The notes beneath the pieces are model-generated. The model saw nothing but the letters and a program-made list of their open reading frames with translations. It had not been told where the DNA came from and made no database searches. From assembly GCF_001761385.1 (NCBI RefSeq), contig NZ_CP017476.1, forward strand, positions 310,001 to 374,000: DNA of 64,000 nucleotides, given 5' to 3'. The stretch comes from Hydrogenophaga crassostreae. GTDB taxonomy: Bacteria > Pseudomonadota > Gammaproteobacteria > Burkholderiales > Burkholderiaceae_C. Positions 54,325 through 63,607 of the stretch are shown here, piece by piece; the stretch's first letter is position 1, and each line of letters starts with the position of its first letter. A program made the position numbers and the translations under genes.

Positions 54325-54711
54325 CTAATCTTTCACCTTTTTGTGGCTAAAAATCCAATAGCGCTGGGCCAGGAAACTCAGAGAAATAGTGGCAAGCAGC
54401 GCAACAACTTGCCCACCGATCGGCCCGAAAACCCCTGTCTCCACCAAGATGCCCAACACCGCCACGTTCAGAAAATAAAGGGCAACGTAAGCTGCGCTGT
54501 ATTGCAAAAAACCGTTGCTGGTTGCCGCCCGGTCAGAAAATGTCCAGTACTTGCTGAGGAAGTAGCCGCTGACCGTGCCCACCCCGTACTCTATGGCCAG
54601 TGCAATGCCATATGGAATCCCGATATACACAAGCAACACATACAGCGCATAAAACAAACCGGTATTGAGGCTGCCGGCGATCGCGAACCGCACCAGGTTT
54701 TTCTTCAACAC
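54325..54711 (-). CDS. GtrA-family membrane protein
   Basis: This 128-residue protein has four membrane helices and typical GtrA text: RFAIAGSLNTGLFYALYVLLVY, and the third-helix region VSGYFLSKYWTFS. The start is a GTG at 54711, next to the DegT stop. GtrA proteins are thought to flip undecaprenyl-phosphate-linked sugars made by an ArnC/GtrB-like transferase, and such a transferase is encoded at 56815. Confidence 0.85.
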   Translation of the reverse strand: MLKKNLVRFAIAGSLNTGLFYALYVLLVYIGIPYGIALAIEYGVGTVSGYFLSKYWTFSDRAATSNGFLQYSAAYVALYFLNVAVLGILVETGVFGPIGGQVVALLATISLSFLAQRYWIFSHKKVKD

Positions 54712-54712
54712 A

Positions 54713-55815
54713 CTACGTCAAAGCCCGGTTGAGTGCATCGATGACCCGATCAACTTCAGCATCTGTCAGTTCGGGATACATGGGCAATGAAAGAATTTCA
54801 CCGGCCAACCGCTCGGTGTTGGGCAGGGTGCCCGGCAAATAGCCGAGAAACCGGTATCCACGCATCAGATGAATCGGGTGGGGGTAGTGAATGCCGGTGG
54901 CGATTCCCAGGGCAGAAAGCCTGGTTCGAATCGCATCGCGTTCCTGCACGCGAACAACAAAAAGGTGGTGGGCATGGAGAACCCCTTCAGCGGCCACCAC
55001 ACGAATCGCTTTGTCTGACAGGCCTGCGCCATACCGTGAGGCGATCGCACGGCGCCGATCCACCGCAGCTTTGAGGTGAGGCAGTTTCACATTGAGAACC
55101 GCCGCTTGCAGTTCGTCCAGCCGTGTGTTGATGCCCTCACGTTCGGCATAACCCGTCTCTTCAAACCCGTACATGCGGATACTCTTCATTTTGCCGACCA
55201 ACGCAGCATCCGGGCTGGCCGCGAGCCCTGCATCGCCATAGGCACCAAGGTTCTTGGTGGGGTAAAAAGAGAAGGCGGACGCGTCCCCGAGCGTACCGGC
55301 CATGACCCCATTCAGTGTGGCGCCATGGCATTGCGCGCAGTCTTCAACAACCTGAATGTCCTTGCGCTTCAGCATGCTTCGAAGTTGCGGAATATTCACC
55401 ATGTTCCCGAACAGGTGAACGGCAATCACAGCCCGGGTGCGATCGGTCACCAACCCGGGCAGGCTATCGAGGTCCATCAGGGCGGTATTCAAATTCACAT
55501 CGCAAAACACAGGCGTGGCGCCAGACATGCGAATAGCGCTGACCGTGGGCACGGCGGTATTTGCAACCGTGATCACCTCATCACCAGGCCCGATGCCCAT
55601 GGCCATCAAGATCACCGCCAAGGCATCGGTACCGCTGTTGACACCAACCGTGCCCAGATGGCCCCCAAATACTCGGAAAACGCCGTCTCGAACCGTTTTC
55701 CTTGTGGGCCCAAAATCAGCTGACCGGACTCCAGGACCCCTTCCATGGCTGCTTGTATCTCGGTTTGCAGGCCCTTGTACTGCGCGAGAAAGTCAAAAAC
55801 AGGTATCTTGTTCAT
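54713..55815 (-). pseudogene. DegT/DnrJ/EryC1 sugar aminotransferase, frameshifted
   Basis: Two frames together give a full aminotransferase of about 368 residues. The first (from ATG 55815) runs NKIPVFDFLAQYKGLQTEI to FETAFSEYLG. The second continues as VGVNSGTDALAVILM and ends at 54713, with the PLP Lys in SFYPTKNLGAYGD. The break is at a five-base G run on the coding strand (C5 at 55662-55666); one more G restores the frame. All other motifs look intact, so this is a very recent mutation, phase variation or a sequence error. It would aminate a keto-sugar. The ATG overlaps the epimerase stop. Confidence 0.8.
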
Positions 55816-56834
55816 GCCCAATATTCCTTGCGGTGTGTCCGATAGAAGTCAATAGATTTGAGCAGGCCTTCTTCCAGCCCCACCGTTGGCTCCCACTGCG
55901 TGGCCCCAGCGAACCGTTGGTAGTCGCCGTAATAGTGTCCAATATCGATCAATTTGCGATCATTGGGAAATGGTGTCAATTCGAATTGAACCCCTGTGAG
56001 CTGGCTCAACATTTGAACCAGCTCCAGAACGGTGTGATAAACCGGGGCGCCCAGATTGAATACCTGTCCAAAACAGGCATCACATCTCGCTGCCAGCAGT
56101 AGCGCGTGAACCACATCATCTATATAGTTGAAATCACGTATCTGCTGGCCATCACCAAACACACGGATCATTTCACCTTGAAGTGCCTGGCGAATGAAAA
56201 TGCCAATGAACCCTTGGCGGTTGTTTCGAATTTGCTGCCGCGGACCATAGGTGTTGGTCAGCCGAAGCACCGTCGATTTCAAGTCGTATGTTCTGTGATA
56301 GAGCAAGTGATAGTATTCAGCCGCCAGTTTATTGATACCGTTGACATCGACCGGCAAGGCGGGGTGATCTTCGGTGACCGGCAAGTTTTTTGGAACACCG
56401 TAGACCTGGCGGGTTGATGTATATACCAATCGCACATTGGGATTGCGTTGCCGGCAGGCTTCCACCAGATTCATGCTGGAGACGCAGTTCACCGCCAGAT
56501 CGAGCTCTGGTTCGCGCATGCTGTCGCCGTGGCTGACCTGCCCCGCCAGATGAAAGATGATGTCTTGCCCCTGGACGAGAATTTTCAGCGAATGCTGATC
56601 GCGCATGTCGCTGATGTTAATGACCACCTGATCGCGAATGGATGCGGTATTGAACAGGTTGCCTCCATATTCAGGCAGCAGGGAGTCGACTATGGTCACC
56701 TTGGCCCCCAGCCGAACCAATTCAATTGCCAATGCGCTGCCTATGAATCCCAGGCCGCCGGTAATCAATACCCGGCGATTGGCATAGCTGGACCCCAGGG
56801 CGTCAGCTTGAGCGCTATCTGGATTTTTGAGCAT
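55812..56834 (-). CDS. NAD-dependent epimerase/dehydratase
   Basis: This is an extended SDR of 340 residues from the ATG at 56834. It has the NAD motif ITGGLGFIGSALA, then IFHLAGQVSH, YTSTRQVYG and FNYIDDVVHALLLAA. The usual YxxxK catalytic pair reads NGINK (in VDVNGINKLAAEYYH): the Tyr position is Asn, while Lys remains. This suggests a subfamily with altered chemistry rather than a standard 4-epimerase. It acts on a nucleotide sugar. It overlaps the GT2 gene by 20 bases. Confidence 0.88.
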   Translation of the reverse strand: MLKNPDSAQADALGSSYANRRVLITGGLGFIGSALAIELVRLGAKVTIVDSLLPEYGGNLFNTASIRDQVVINISDMRDQHSLKILVQGQDIIFHLAGQVSHGDSMREPELDLAVNCVSSMNLVEACRQRNPNVRLVYTSTRQVYGVPKNLPVTEDHPALPVDVNGINKLAAEYYHLLYHRTYDLKSTVLRLTNTYGPRQQIRNNRQGFIGIFIRQALQGEMIRVFGDGQQIRDFNYIDDVVHALLLAARCDACFGQVFNLGAPVYHTVLELVQMLSQLTGVQFELTPFPNDRKLIDIGHYYGDYQRFAGATQWEPTVGLEEGLLKSIDFYRTHRKEYWA

Positions 56835-57747
56835 TGATGGTTTCCCTCGCCACATATTGCGGCAACCGATTGATTTTCATGAAGAGGCGGCCAAGGTATT
56901 CGCCGAGCACACCGATGGATATCAGTTGAACACTGCTGACCAGCAGTACCACGCTCAGGATCGAAGCCCAGCCCAATGGCAAATCGGGCTCGGTGAATTT
57001 GGAGTAAAGGGTGTAGACAATGCCAAGCAATCCCAGTCCCGCAAACAGAAAACCTGTTAACCCAACGATTCTTAATGGAAGAATGGAAAAGTTGACAAAC
57101 ATATTGAGCCACAGCGACACCAGTTTTCTCAAGGTGTAGTTGGATTCGCCCTGGCTGCGCTCGTCATGCTGGACTTCGACAGTCGTGTAACGGCTGGTCA
57201 CTCGAAGAATGAGGCCGTCGATATAGGGATAAGGCCCGTCGTAGCGAATCACTTCATCAATGACGAAGCGGTTGATCGCCTTAAACGAAGACAGGTACAG
57301 GCCACGGGGTTTCTTCAACATGGCGCATGCGATCATGTTGTTAAAGCGGCTGCCCAGATTGCGAAGCGGGTGGTGCTGCTTCTTGGCGTAACGGGAGTAC
57401 ACCACGTCATAGCCTTTGACAAGTTCGTTCAAGAGCTTGTGAACCTCTTCGGGGGGATTCTGAAAATCGTCATCCATGATCACCGCGCAATCGCCGCTGC
57501 AGTGATTCAGGCCCGCCATCACGGCATTGTGTTCTCCGAAATTTCGGGAGAGATCGACAAATACCACCCAGGGCTTTTGCCGCGCAATGGCAGAGCAAAC
57601 TTCGTAGGAATTGTCTTTGGGGCTGCCATCGTTGATGAGAACCACCTCAAGGCTCAGTTTGTCGAGAAATTCGCTCTCAAGCCGTTCCACCAATGGGCCG
57701 ATCGTGGACGCGCCGTTGTAAACGGGAACGATGATGCTGAGCTTCAT
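56815..57747 (-). CDS. GT2 glycosyltransferase, polyprenyl-phosphate type (ArnC/GtrB/DPM1-like)
   Basis: This 310-residue protein has an N-terminal GT-A domain (SIIVPVYNGASTIGPLVERL, LINDGSPKDNS, the DXD region IMDDDFQNPPEEV) and two C-terminal membrane helices (about 232-255 and 265-290). It transfers a sugar from a nucleotide donor to undecaprenyl phosphate on the cytoplasmic face. The GtrA protein at 54325 is its natural flippase partner and the GT39 protein at 57753 a possible user of the lipid-linked sugar. Confidence 0.9.
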   Translation of the reverse strand: MKLSIIVPVYNGASTIGPLVERLESEFLDKLSLEVVLINDGSPKDNSYEVCSAIARQKPWVVFVDLSRNFGEHNAVMAGLNHCSGDCAVIMDDDFQNPPEEVHKLLNELVKGYDVVYSRYAKKQHHPLRNLGSRFNNMIACAMLKKPRGLYLSSFKAINRFVIDEVIRYDGPYPYIDGLILRVTSRYTTVEVQHDERSQGESNYTLRKLVSLWLNMFVNFSILPLRIVGLTGFLFAGLGLLGIVYTLYSKFTEPDLPLGWASILSVVLLVSSVQLISIGVLGEYLGRLFMKINRLPQYVARETINAQKSR

Positions 57748-57752
57748 GGGAT

Positions 57753-59435
57753 TTACAGAGGTGGTGTTTTGGGTGAGCGAATCTTGAAGATCCGGAGGTG
57801 GGGACCGCCTTCAACATTGGCACGCAGAGGATCGGCCCCGCGACCCGTTGCTGGCAGGAACTCCTTCATCAGGTCCGCCCCCTCCATGAGTTTTTCATAG
57901 TTGGCTGCAATTCGCGCCGAGTCCTCGTCGTCAGGCGTGGCTTTGAAGCGTTCATAGAACCCGCTGATGACAAAATACTCGATACCTGCATTTGACAAGG
58001 CATCCAGGGTTCCACCTTCTCCGAGGTGGCCAGAAGGCATCACATTGGTGAGAAGCCCCTGGGGTCGACGGACCACTCGGGTGTCAACATTGTTGTACAG
58101 CAGGTAATGGTTCTTTGGGATCTGTGGGCCGTAAGCCTCTATGAGCATTCGGCTGTTGCGTGGCACGTTTGCCAACAGCCATTCCCGCGCCTGTAACCGG
58201 GTATCAGGCGCTGATCGAAAACGGGCCTGTTCAATGGTCTGCAGCAGCATCGGTAGGCACAGTGCCACTGACAACAAACCCAACCACAACCTGCTTGGCG
58301 TGGACGCAAATCTCTTGGCAAGAAATGTTGCGGCCGTGAATGCGCCGACGGCTGCAAACAAGGCAATAAATGGCAGTACTGGAATGATCCATCGCGTCCA
58401 TCGGAGCGGGTGTGTGGAGATGGCCAGCAGATAGACGAGGGTAAAAACACCCAGAATTGTTCCTTTGGCCCGGAAGTGACGAATCAGTGTTGCGGCTCCA
58501 ATCAATGCGAGTCCCATGCCCCACCAGCCAAAAGTGTCCTCCAGCGGCTTCAACAGGTACCAGGCAAAGTTGCTGAAAAATCCTTCACCGGTGGCGCTGA
58601 GGTGCCCGCCGGCTGCCTCGGCAGAAATGTCGCGCTTAACGGCGGCATGGTCGATAAACAGGTACGGTGAACAGATAAACAGTGCGAGCAAGGCCGTTGC
58701 GCCTGTTACCCCAAGTCGCCAAAGGGCACGCCATTCGAGGGAGTAAATCAGGATATGCGCCGTCAGGATGAAGGTTCCGATCAGAACAGCGGGGTACTTG
58801 GTGGCAACGGCTGCCCCAATCAGCGCACCCGAGGCAATGTACCTTTTGATTGAGTGGTCATCCATCAGGGAGATGGCCTGGTGGGCTGCGAGCACCGCCA
58901 GCATGGTGGCGAGGATGTCGGTGCGAACAATCTGCGAATACTCCACATGTATTGGCATGACGGCAAGAATGGCGCCTGCCAGCAGCGCGGCGCCCCTGCC
59001 GTGGACCGTTTTCGTCAGGGAGTACAGAAACCAGGCGGTACAGGTGCCGATGGCGACGAACAGAGACCTCGCCAATGCATACAAGGTTGTTGGATCATTC
59101 AGAACGTAATATCTGAACTCGCGCATGGTGTGAAAGAGACCCTGGTGATCTCCAATCAGCGCCATGATCTTGAATGCGGCCGCATTCAGATAAATGACGG
59201 TGGATCCTGGGTGGCCAAACCAGCCGGGATTGAGGTCGGCGTTCCAAACGATCTTTAATGCGGGGCCGATGAAAGCGGATTCATCAACGTCGTACAGGTA
59301 TGGCAGGCCAAAGTAGGGCCCGGCCCAGACCCGAAGGCCCAGTGCGACCAAAACAAGTCCCGCGATCAGCCAATTTTCCCTGGATGCCGATAGTATTTTG
59401 GTTTTATCGATCTCGGCATGTTCTGAGGAGCGCAT
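57753..59435 (-). CDS. GT39-like membrane glycosyltransferase
   Basis: This 560-residue protein has about ten to eleven helices and a large C-terminal soluble part. The first periplasmic loop has the acidic DVDESAFIGPALKI, typical of PMT/ArnT-type GT-C transferases that use polyprenyl-phosphate sugars. It is the first gene of the block. It would add the sugar to a protein, lipid or glycan on the periplasmic side. Acceptor unknown. Confidence 0.82.
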   Translation of the reverse strand: MRSSEHAEIDKTKILSASRENWLIAGLVLVALGLRVWAGPYFGLPYLYDVDESAFIGPALKIVWNADLNPGWFGHPGSTVIYLNAAAFKIMALIGDHQGLFHTMREFRYYVLNDPTTLYALARSLFVAIGTCTAWFLYSLTKTVHGRGAALLAGAILAVMPIHVEYSQIVRTDILATMLAVLAAHQAISLMDDHSIKRYIASGALIGAAVATKYPAVLIGTFILTAHILIYSLEWRALWRLGVTGATALLALFICSPYLFIDHAAVKRDISAEAAGGHLSATGEGFFSNFAWYLLKPLEDTFGWWGMGLALIGAATLIRHFRAKGTILGVFTLVYLLAISTHPLRWTRWIIPVLPFIALFAAVGAFTAATFLAKRFASTPSRLWLGLLSVALCLPMLLQTIEQARFRSAPDTRLQAREWLLANVPRNSRMLIEAYGPQIPKNHYLLYNNVDTRVVRRPQGLLTNVMPSGHLGEGGTLDALSNAGIEYFVISGFYERFKATPDDEDSARIAANYEKLMEGADLMKEFLPATGRGADPLRANVEGGPHLRIFKIRSPKTPPL

Positions 59436-59712
59436 GGATAGAACGTATTCGTAACAAGATGCGATTGTAGTCAGAATTTTTATTCTTCAGCGGTCTGGTT
59501 TTCGCATGTGTAACGGGGCCGCCACAAGGTCCCCGTTTCCTTCAGTTGTCCGCCGTACCCGTCAATTTTCGCTTGGAGCGCAAGGGGCCGGTTTGCGCCG
59601 TGCGGTGACATTCTTCGCGAGAAGCAGCCACGCAACGGAGGGAAGCGAAAGGTGGGTGCTTGCTTCGCGGGCCGGGTCAATTTTGGCTTGGGTGCGATGG
59701 TCGTTGTGGTGA

Positions 59713-61089
59713 TCAGGTCAGCCCGCGCACCAGGTTCATCGCGTCTTCGATGCGCTCGACCGGGTGGATGGTCAGTCCTTCGTAGGCCTTGTCGTTCTTT
59801 TTGGGCGCGTTCGCCTTGGGCACCACGGCCACGCTGAAGCCCAATTTGGCGGCTTCCTTCAGCCGCTCCTGACCGCGCGGCGCGGGGCGCACTTCGCCCG
59901 CCAGTCCGACCTCGCCAAAAGCGATGAAGCCCTTGGGCAAGGCCTTGCCGCGCAGGCTGCTGGTGATGGCCAGCATGACCGCCAGATCGGCCGCAGGCTC
60001 CGTGATGCGCACGCCGCCCACCGCGTTGACGAACACGTCCTGGTCCATGCAGGCCACGCCCGCATGGCGGTGCAACACGGCCAGCAGCATGGCCAGCCGG
60101 TCGCGGTCCAGGCCGACCGACAGCCGCCGGGGCGAAGGCCCACCGCTGTCGACCAGCGCCTGAATCTCCACCAGCATGGGCCGCGTGCCTTCAAGCGTGA
60201 CCATGACGCAGCTGCCCGGCACCGGCTCGCTGTGTTGCGAGAGAAAGATGGCGCTGGGGTTGGAGACGCCCTTGAGCCCTTTTTCTGTCATGGCGAACAC
60301 GCCGATTTCGTTCACCGCGCCAAAGCGGTTCTTGATGGCGCGGATCAGGCGGAAGCTGGAGTGGGTGTCGCCTTCGAAATACAAGACCGTGTCGACCATG
60401 TGCTCCAAGACGCGCGGGCCGGCCAGGGCGCCTTCCTTGGTCACGTGGCCGACGAGCACGATGGCCGTACCGCTGGCCTTGGCCGCGCGCGTCAGGTGGG
60501 CCGCGCATTCCCGCACCTGGGCGACCGAGCCCGGCGCGCTGGTGAGCTGGTCGGAATACACCGTCTGGATGGAGTCGATCACGGCGATAGTGGGGTGCGT
60601 GGCGTCCAGCGTGGCCAGAATCTTTTCCAGCTGGATTTCGGCCAGCACGCTCACCTGTGAGCCGTCCAGCCCCAGCCGCCGCGAACGCAAGGCCACCTGG
60701 GCACCGCTTTCTTCGCCGGTCACATAAAGCGTCTTCTGGCCCGAGCGCTGCAGGGAATCGAGCGCCTGCAGCAAGAGCGTGGATTTGCCGATGCCCGGAT
60801 CGCCACCGATCAGCACCACGCCGCCTTCAACGATGCCGCCGCCCAAAACGCGGTCCAGCTCGTCGTGTCCGGTGGGGGTTCGTTCGAAGTCGGAGGCTTC
60901 GATTTCTGAGAGCACCTTGATCTCCGCCGTCTTGGCCAGTGAAGCGAAGCGGTTCTTGGCGGGCGTGCTGGATTCCGCCGCCGACTCGATCAGCGTGTTC
61001 CAGGCGCCGCAACTGGGGCACTTGCCCAGCCATTTGGGGCTGGTGCCGCCGCATTCGTTGCACACGTATTGGGTTTTGTCTTTGGCCAT
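59713..61089 (-). CDS. radA: DNA repair protein RadA
   Basis: This is a 458-residue protein from the ATG at 61089. It has an N-terminal C4 zinc finger (YVCNECGGTSPKWLGKCPSCGAW), a RecA-like core with Walker A GGDPGIGKSTLLLQ, the RadA-specific KNRFG motif (IKNRFGAVNEIGVF), and a C-terminal Lon-protease-like domain (FVNAVGGVRITEPAADLAVMLA). It processes recombination intermediates as a branch-migration helicase. The frame stays open upstream, but the zinc finger fixes the start. Confidence 0.96.
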   Translation of the reverse strand: MAKDKTQYVCNECGGTSPKWLGKCPSCGAWNTLIESAAESSTPAKNRFASLAKTAEIKVLSEIEASDFERTPTGHDELDRVLGGGIVEGGVVLIGGDPGIGKSTLLLQALDSLQRSGQKTLYVTGEESGAQVALRSRRLGLDGSQVSVLAEIQLEKILATLDATHPTIAVIDSIQTVYSDQLTSAPGSVAQVRECAAHLTRAAKASGTAIVLVGHVTKEGALAGPRVLEHMVDTVLYFEGDTHSSFRLIRAIKNRFGAVNEIGVFAMTEKGLKGVSNPSAIFLSQHSEPVPGSCVMVTLEGTRPMLVEIQALVDSGGPSPRRLSVGLDRDRLAMLLAVLHRHAGVACMDQDVFVNAVGGVRITEPAADLAVMLAITSSLRGKALPKGFIAFGEVGLAGEVRPAPRGQERLKEAAKLGFSVAVVPKANAPKKNDKAYEGLTIHPVERIEDAMNLVRGLT

Positions 61090-61146
61090 GGGAGGAGAAT
61101 ACCGTGCTCCCCGTTCCGTTTGCCGTTGCCGCCATTGCGCCTGTTC

Positions 61147-62262
61147 ATGACCTTTGATCCCCGTTTTTCCCGCCCCGCCGTGGCGCTGACCGCACAACCG
61201 GTTGCCAAGCGCACGCCGTCGCCGGCCAACCGCGCCTTTCAGATTCAGCTCACCCGCGTCGGCAAGCTCAAGAGCCAGCTGGGCGATATGGACCAGTGGG
61301 CCATGGCCCACCGCCAGGCCTTGGTGGACCAGGTGGAGCCACTGAAGGCGGACCATCGGGGGCTGATGCGCCGCACGGTGCTTTTGATCGACGAGCGCCT
61401 GAAGGGCAAGAGTTTGAGCGCCCCCTTGAAGGCCGTGGCGGCCGAGGTGCTGTGTGGCATGGCGCGCACATTGGCACAGCAGGGCGATGCCGACATGGCC
61501 AAGTTGCACGACCGCCACGCCACGGTGAATCTGGCCCAGCTCGATGCGCGCAAGGCCGAGGCGCTGCGGACCCAGCTGGAGCAGGCCTTGGGCGGCCCCA
61601 TCGATGATTTGCCGCCCGGCGCTTCTTCCGACGAGGTGTTGGCGGTCGGAATCGCGCGCCTTCGCCAGCAAAGGGACGATGAAAAGGAGCAGCGCCGGGA
61701 AGCCGCCGAGCGCAAAAAGGCCAAGAAGAAACCCAGCGCGGTACAAACCCGGAGCCTGGTCGAACAAGCCGATGCCAGCGATCTGTTGCGCAGTCTGTTC
61801 CGGCGCCTGGCCAGTGCGCTGCACCCGGACCGCGAGACCGAACCGGAGGCCCGCGTGCGCAAAACCGCCCTGATGGGCGAGGCCAACGCGGCCTACGCTC
61901 GCAAGGATCTGGTGGCCTTGATGCAACTGCAGCAAACGGCCGAACTGACGCTGGCCACCGGCGGCGCCGAGTGGGCGGCGGAACAGCTCGCGGCCATGAC
62001 GGTGTTGCTCAAACAGCAGGTCGCCGATCTGGAGCGTGAGCGGGCCGCTCGGCAAGACGCCCTGACCCATGAGTTTGATGTGCCGGAGGGCTTGGGCGTA
62101 ACGTCAAAGACCCTGCAGATGGTCTTGAATGCGCAAGTGCTTGAGCTGGAGGAAGCCATGGCCCTGATGGACCAGGACCTGGAGCATCTGCAATCCGATG
62201 CGGGATTCAAGCGCTGGCTCAGGCAGCAGCAGGCCGTGGCCAGCCTGCTCAAACTCGCCTGA
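61147..62262 (+). CDS. Protein with a J-domain-like HPD segment
   Basis: This is a 371-residue, largely helical, charged protein starting at ATG 61147. Residues about 215-265 read LFRRLASALHPDRETEPEAR, then KTALMGEANAAYARKDLVALMQL, matching a DnaJ J domain (HPD motif, then a helix with an NxAY pattern). A Lys/Glu/Arg-rich segment precedes it (about 175-200). No membrane segment. It is divergent from radA with a 57-base gap. It probably recruits an Hsp70 partner. The N-terminal half is unassigned. Confidence 0.65.
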   Translation: MTFDPRFSRPAVALTAQPVAKRTPSPANRAFQIQLTRVGKLKSQLGDMDQWAMAHRQALVDQVEPLKADHRGLMRRTVLLIDERLKGKSLSAPLKAVAAEVLCGMARTLAQQGDADMAKLHDRHATVNLAQLDARKAEALRTQLEQALGGPIDDLPPGASSDEVLAVGIARLRQQRDDEKEQRREAAERKKAKKKPSAVQTRSLVEQADASDLLRSLFRRLASALHPDRETEPEARVRKTALMGEANAAYARKDLVALMQLQQTAELTLATGGAEWAAEQLAAMTVLLKQQVADLERERAARQDALTHEFDVPEGLGVTSKTLQMVLNAQVLELEEAMALMDQDLEHLQSDAGFKRWLRQQQAVASLLKLA

Positions 62263-62452
62263 AGCACGGCACCGATCAGTTGACGGGAAAGGCGCAGCGG
62301 TGCTTGACCCCGGCAATCTCGCCTTCGTGTCTGGCGACCGGCGTTCACGGCGTTGAAGCCCAGTCAACCCGATCGGGTCAAGACCCGTGCACGCATCTGC
62401 GCGACCATGGCGTTGTACCCGGCATCGGACTGGCACACGCTGGCGCGAAAAA

Positions 62453-63514
62453 TCACGGCGAACACGAAGGGCCAAAGCCATGCAGCAGCTGGTGGGTGAT
62501 GTCCGCAGCGGCCAGGCTTTGACAAGCACTGGCGTTTTGCCCGGCCCAGAGGGGAGAGAAGTCGCCACGGCCTTGCGCTTCCCAATGAGCCCGCAGCGGG
62601 CCGATGGCTGCGGTGGCAAGAGGGAAGGCCGGTGCGGTGGGGCACATGCCGCCCAGCTCGCGAACCACGCGGTTGGCGATGCTGCGCGCCGGGCGGCCTG
62701 AAAACACATTGGTGAGCGCCGTGTGTTGCGCAGCGGGGCTTTGCAACGCATGGCGGTGGATGCTGCTGGTGGTGGCTTCATCGCTGCACAGATAGGCGGT
62801 GCCCACTTGCACGCCGCTGGCGCCGAGCGCCATGGCCGCGCGCACGCCGTCTGCGGTGGCGATGCCACCGGCTGCAATCACGGGCAGCTTTACCGCCGCC
62901 ACGATTTGCGGCAGCAGCGCGAATGTGCCGATCTGGGTTGACACGTCGTCACATAAATACATGCCCCGGTGACCGCCAGCTTCCAGGCCTTGTGCGATCA
63001 CGGCATTGGCGCCATGGGCCTCTAGCCAGAGGGCCTCCTTCACGGTGGTGGCGCTGGACAGAACGACCGCACCCCAGGCTTTCACGCGCGCCAGCACATC
63101 GGGCGCCGGCAGGCCGAAATGGAAGCTCACGACGGGTGGGCGGAACGGCTCGATCAAATCGGCCACAGCGTGGCTGAAAGGCACGCGGCCAGCGCCTGCG
63201 GGAACCGCGTCGATATCCAGCCCTGCTTCCGCGTAGTAGGGCGCCAGCGTCTCGCGCCAGGCCGCATCGCGTGCGGCATCTGGTTCGGGGGTGGCATGGC
63301 AGAAGAAATTGAGGCTCACCGGGCGCGAAGTGCTTGCTCGCAGTGTTTTCAGTTCGTTCGTGAGCGCTTCGGGTGTGAGCATGGCGCAAGGCAGAGAGCC
63401 CAGGGCCCCGGTGTCGCTCACCGCAAGCGCCAAGGCCGAGCCCTGTACACCGGCCATGGGGGCCTGAACCAGGGGATGCTCAATGTTGAGCAGGGAAGTC
63501 AACTGGTTTTTCAT
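62453..63514 (-). CDS. Nitronate monooxygenase (2-nitropropane dioxygenase family)
   Basis: This is a 353-residue FMN-dependent TIM barrel. It has IEHPLVQAPMAGVQGSALALAVSD at the start, VSLNFFCHA, the FMN/His segment AQGLEAGGHRGM, and PVIAAGGIATADGVRAAMALGASGVQVGTAYL. These are the class I nitronate monooxygenase motifs. It oxidises alkyl nitronates such as propionate-3-nitronate. It is divergent from hpaR, with an AT-rich palindrome between the two starts. Confidence 0.9.
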   Translation of the reverse strand: MKNQLTSLLNIEHPLVQAPMAGVQGSALALAVSDTGALGSLPCAMLTPEALTNELKTLRASTSRPVSLNFFCHATPEPDAARDAAWRETLAPYYAEAGLDIDAVPAGAGRVPFSHAVADLIEPFRPPVVSFHFGLPAPDVLARVKAWGAVVLSSATTVKEALWLEAHGANAVIAQGLEAGGHRGMYLCDDVSTQIGTFALLPQIVAAVKLPVIAAGGIATADGVRAAMALGASGVQVGTAYLCSDEATTSSIHRHALQSPAAQHTALTNVFSGRPARSIANRVVRELGGMCPTAPAFPLATAAIGPLRAHWEAQGRGDFSPLWAGQNASACQSLAAADITHQLLHGFGPSCSP

Positions 63515-63588
63515 GGCGCCATTGTGGCGCGCACAACAGGGTTGCCGTTGATCCGGGAAAACCCTGATTCCTTGCCTCGCGAAAAATC

Positions 63589-63604
63589 ATTTAATATATT
63601 AAAT
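63589..63604. promoter_or_regulatory. AT-only 16-bp palindrome, MarR-type operator candidate
   Basis: ATTTAATATATTAAAT is a perfect palindrome directly before the hpaR start (63608) and 75 bases from the divergent nitronate monooxygenase start. Position and symmetry fit autoregulation by the MarR-family protein. Confidence 0.55.
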
Positions 63605-63607
63605 AAT

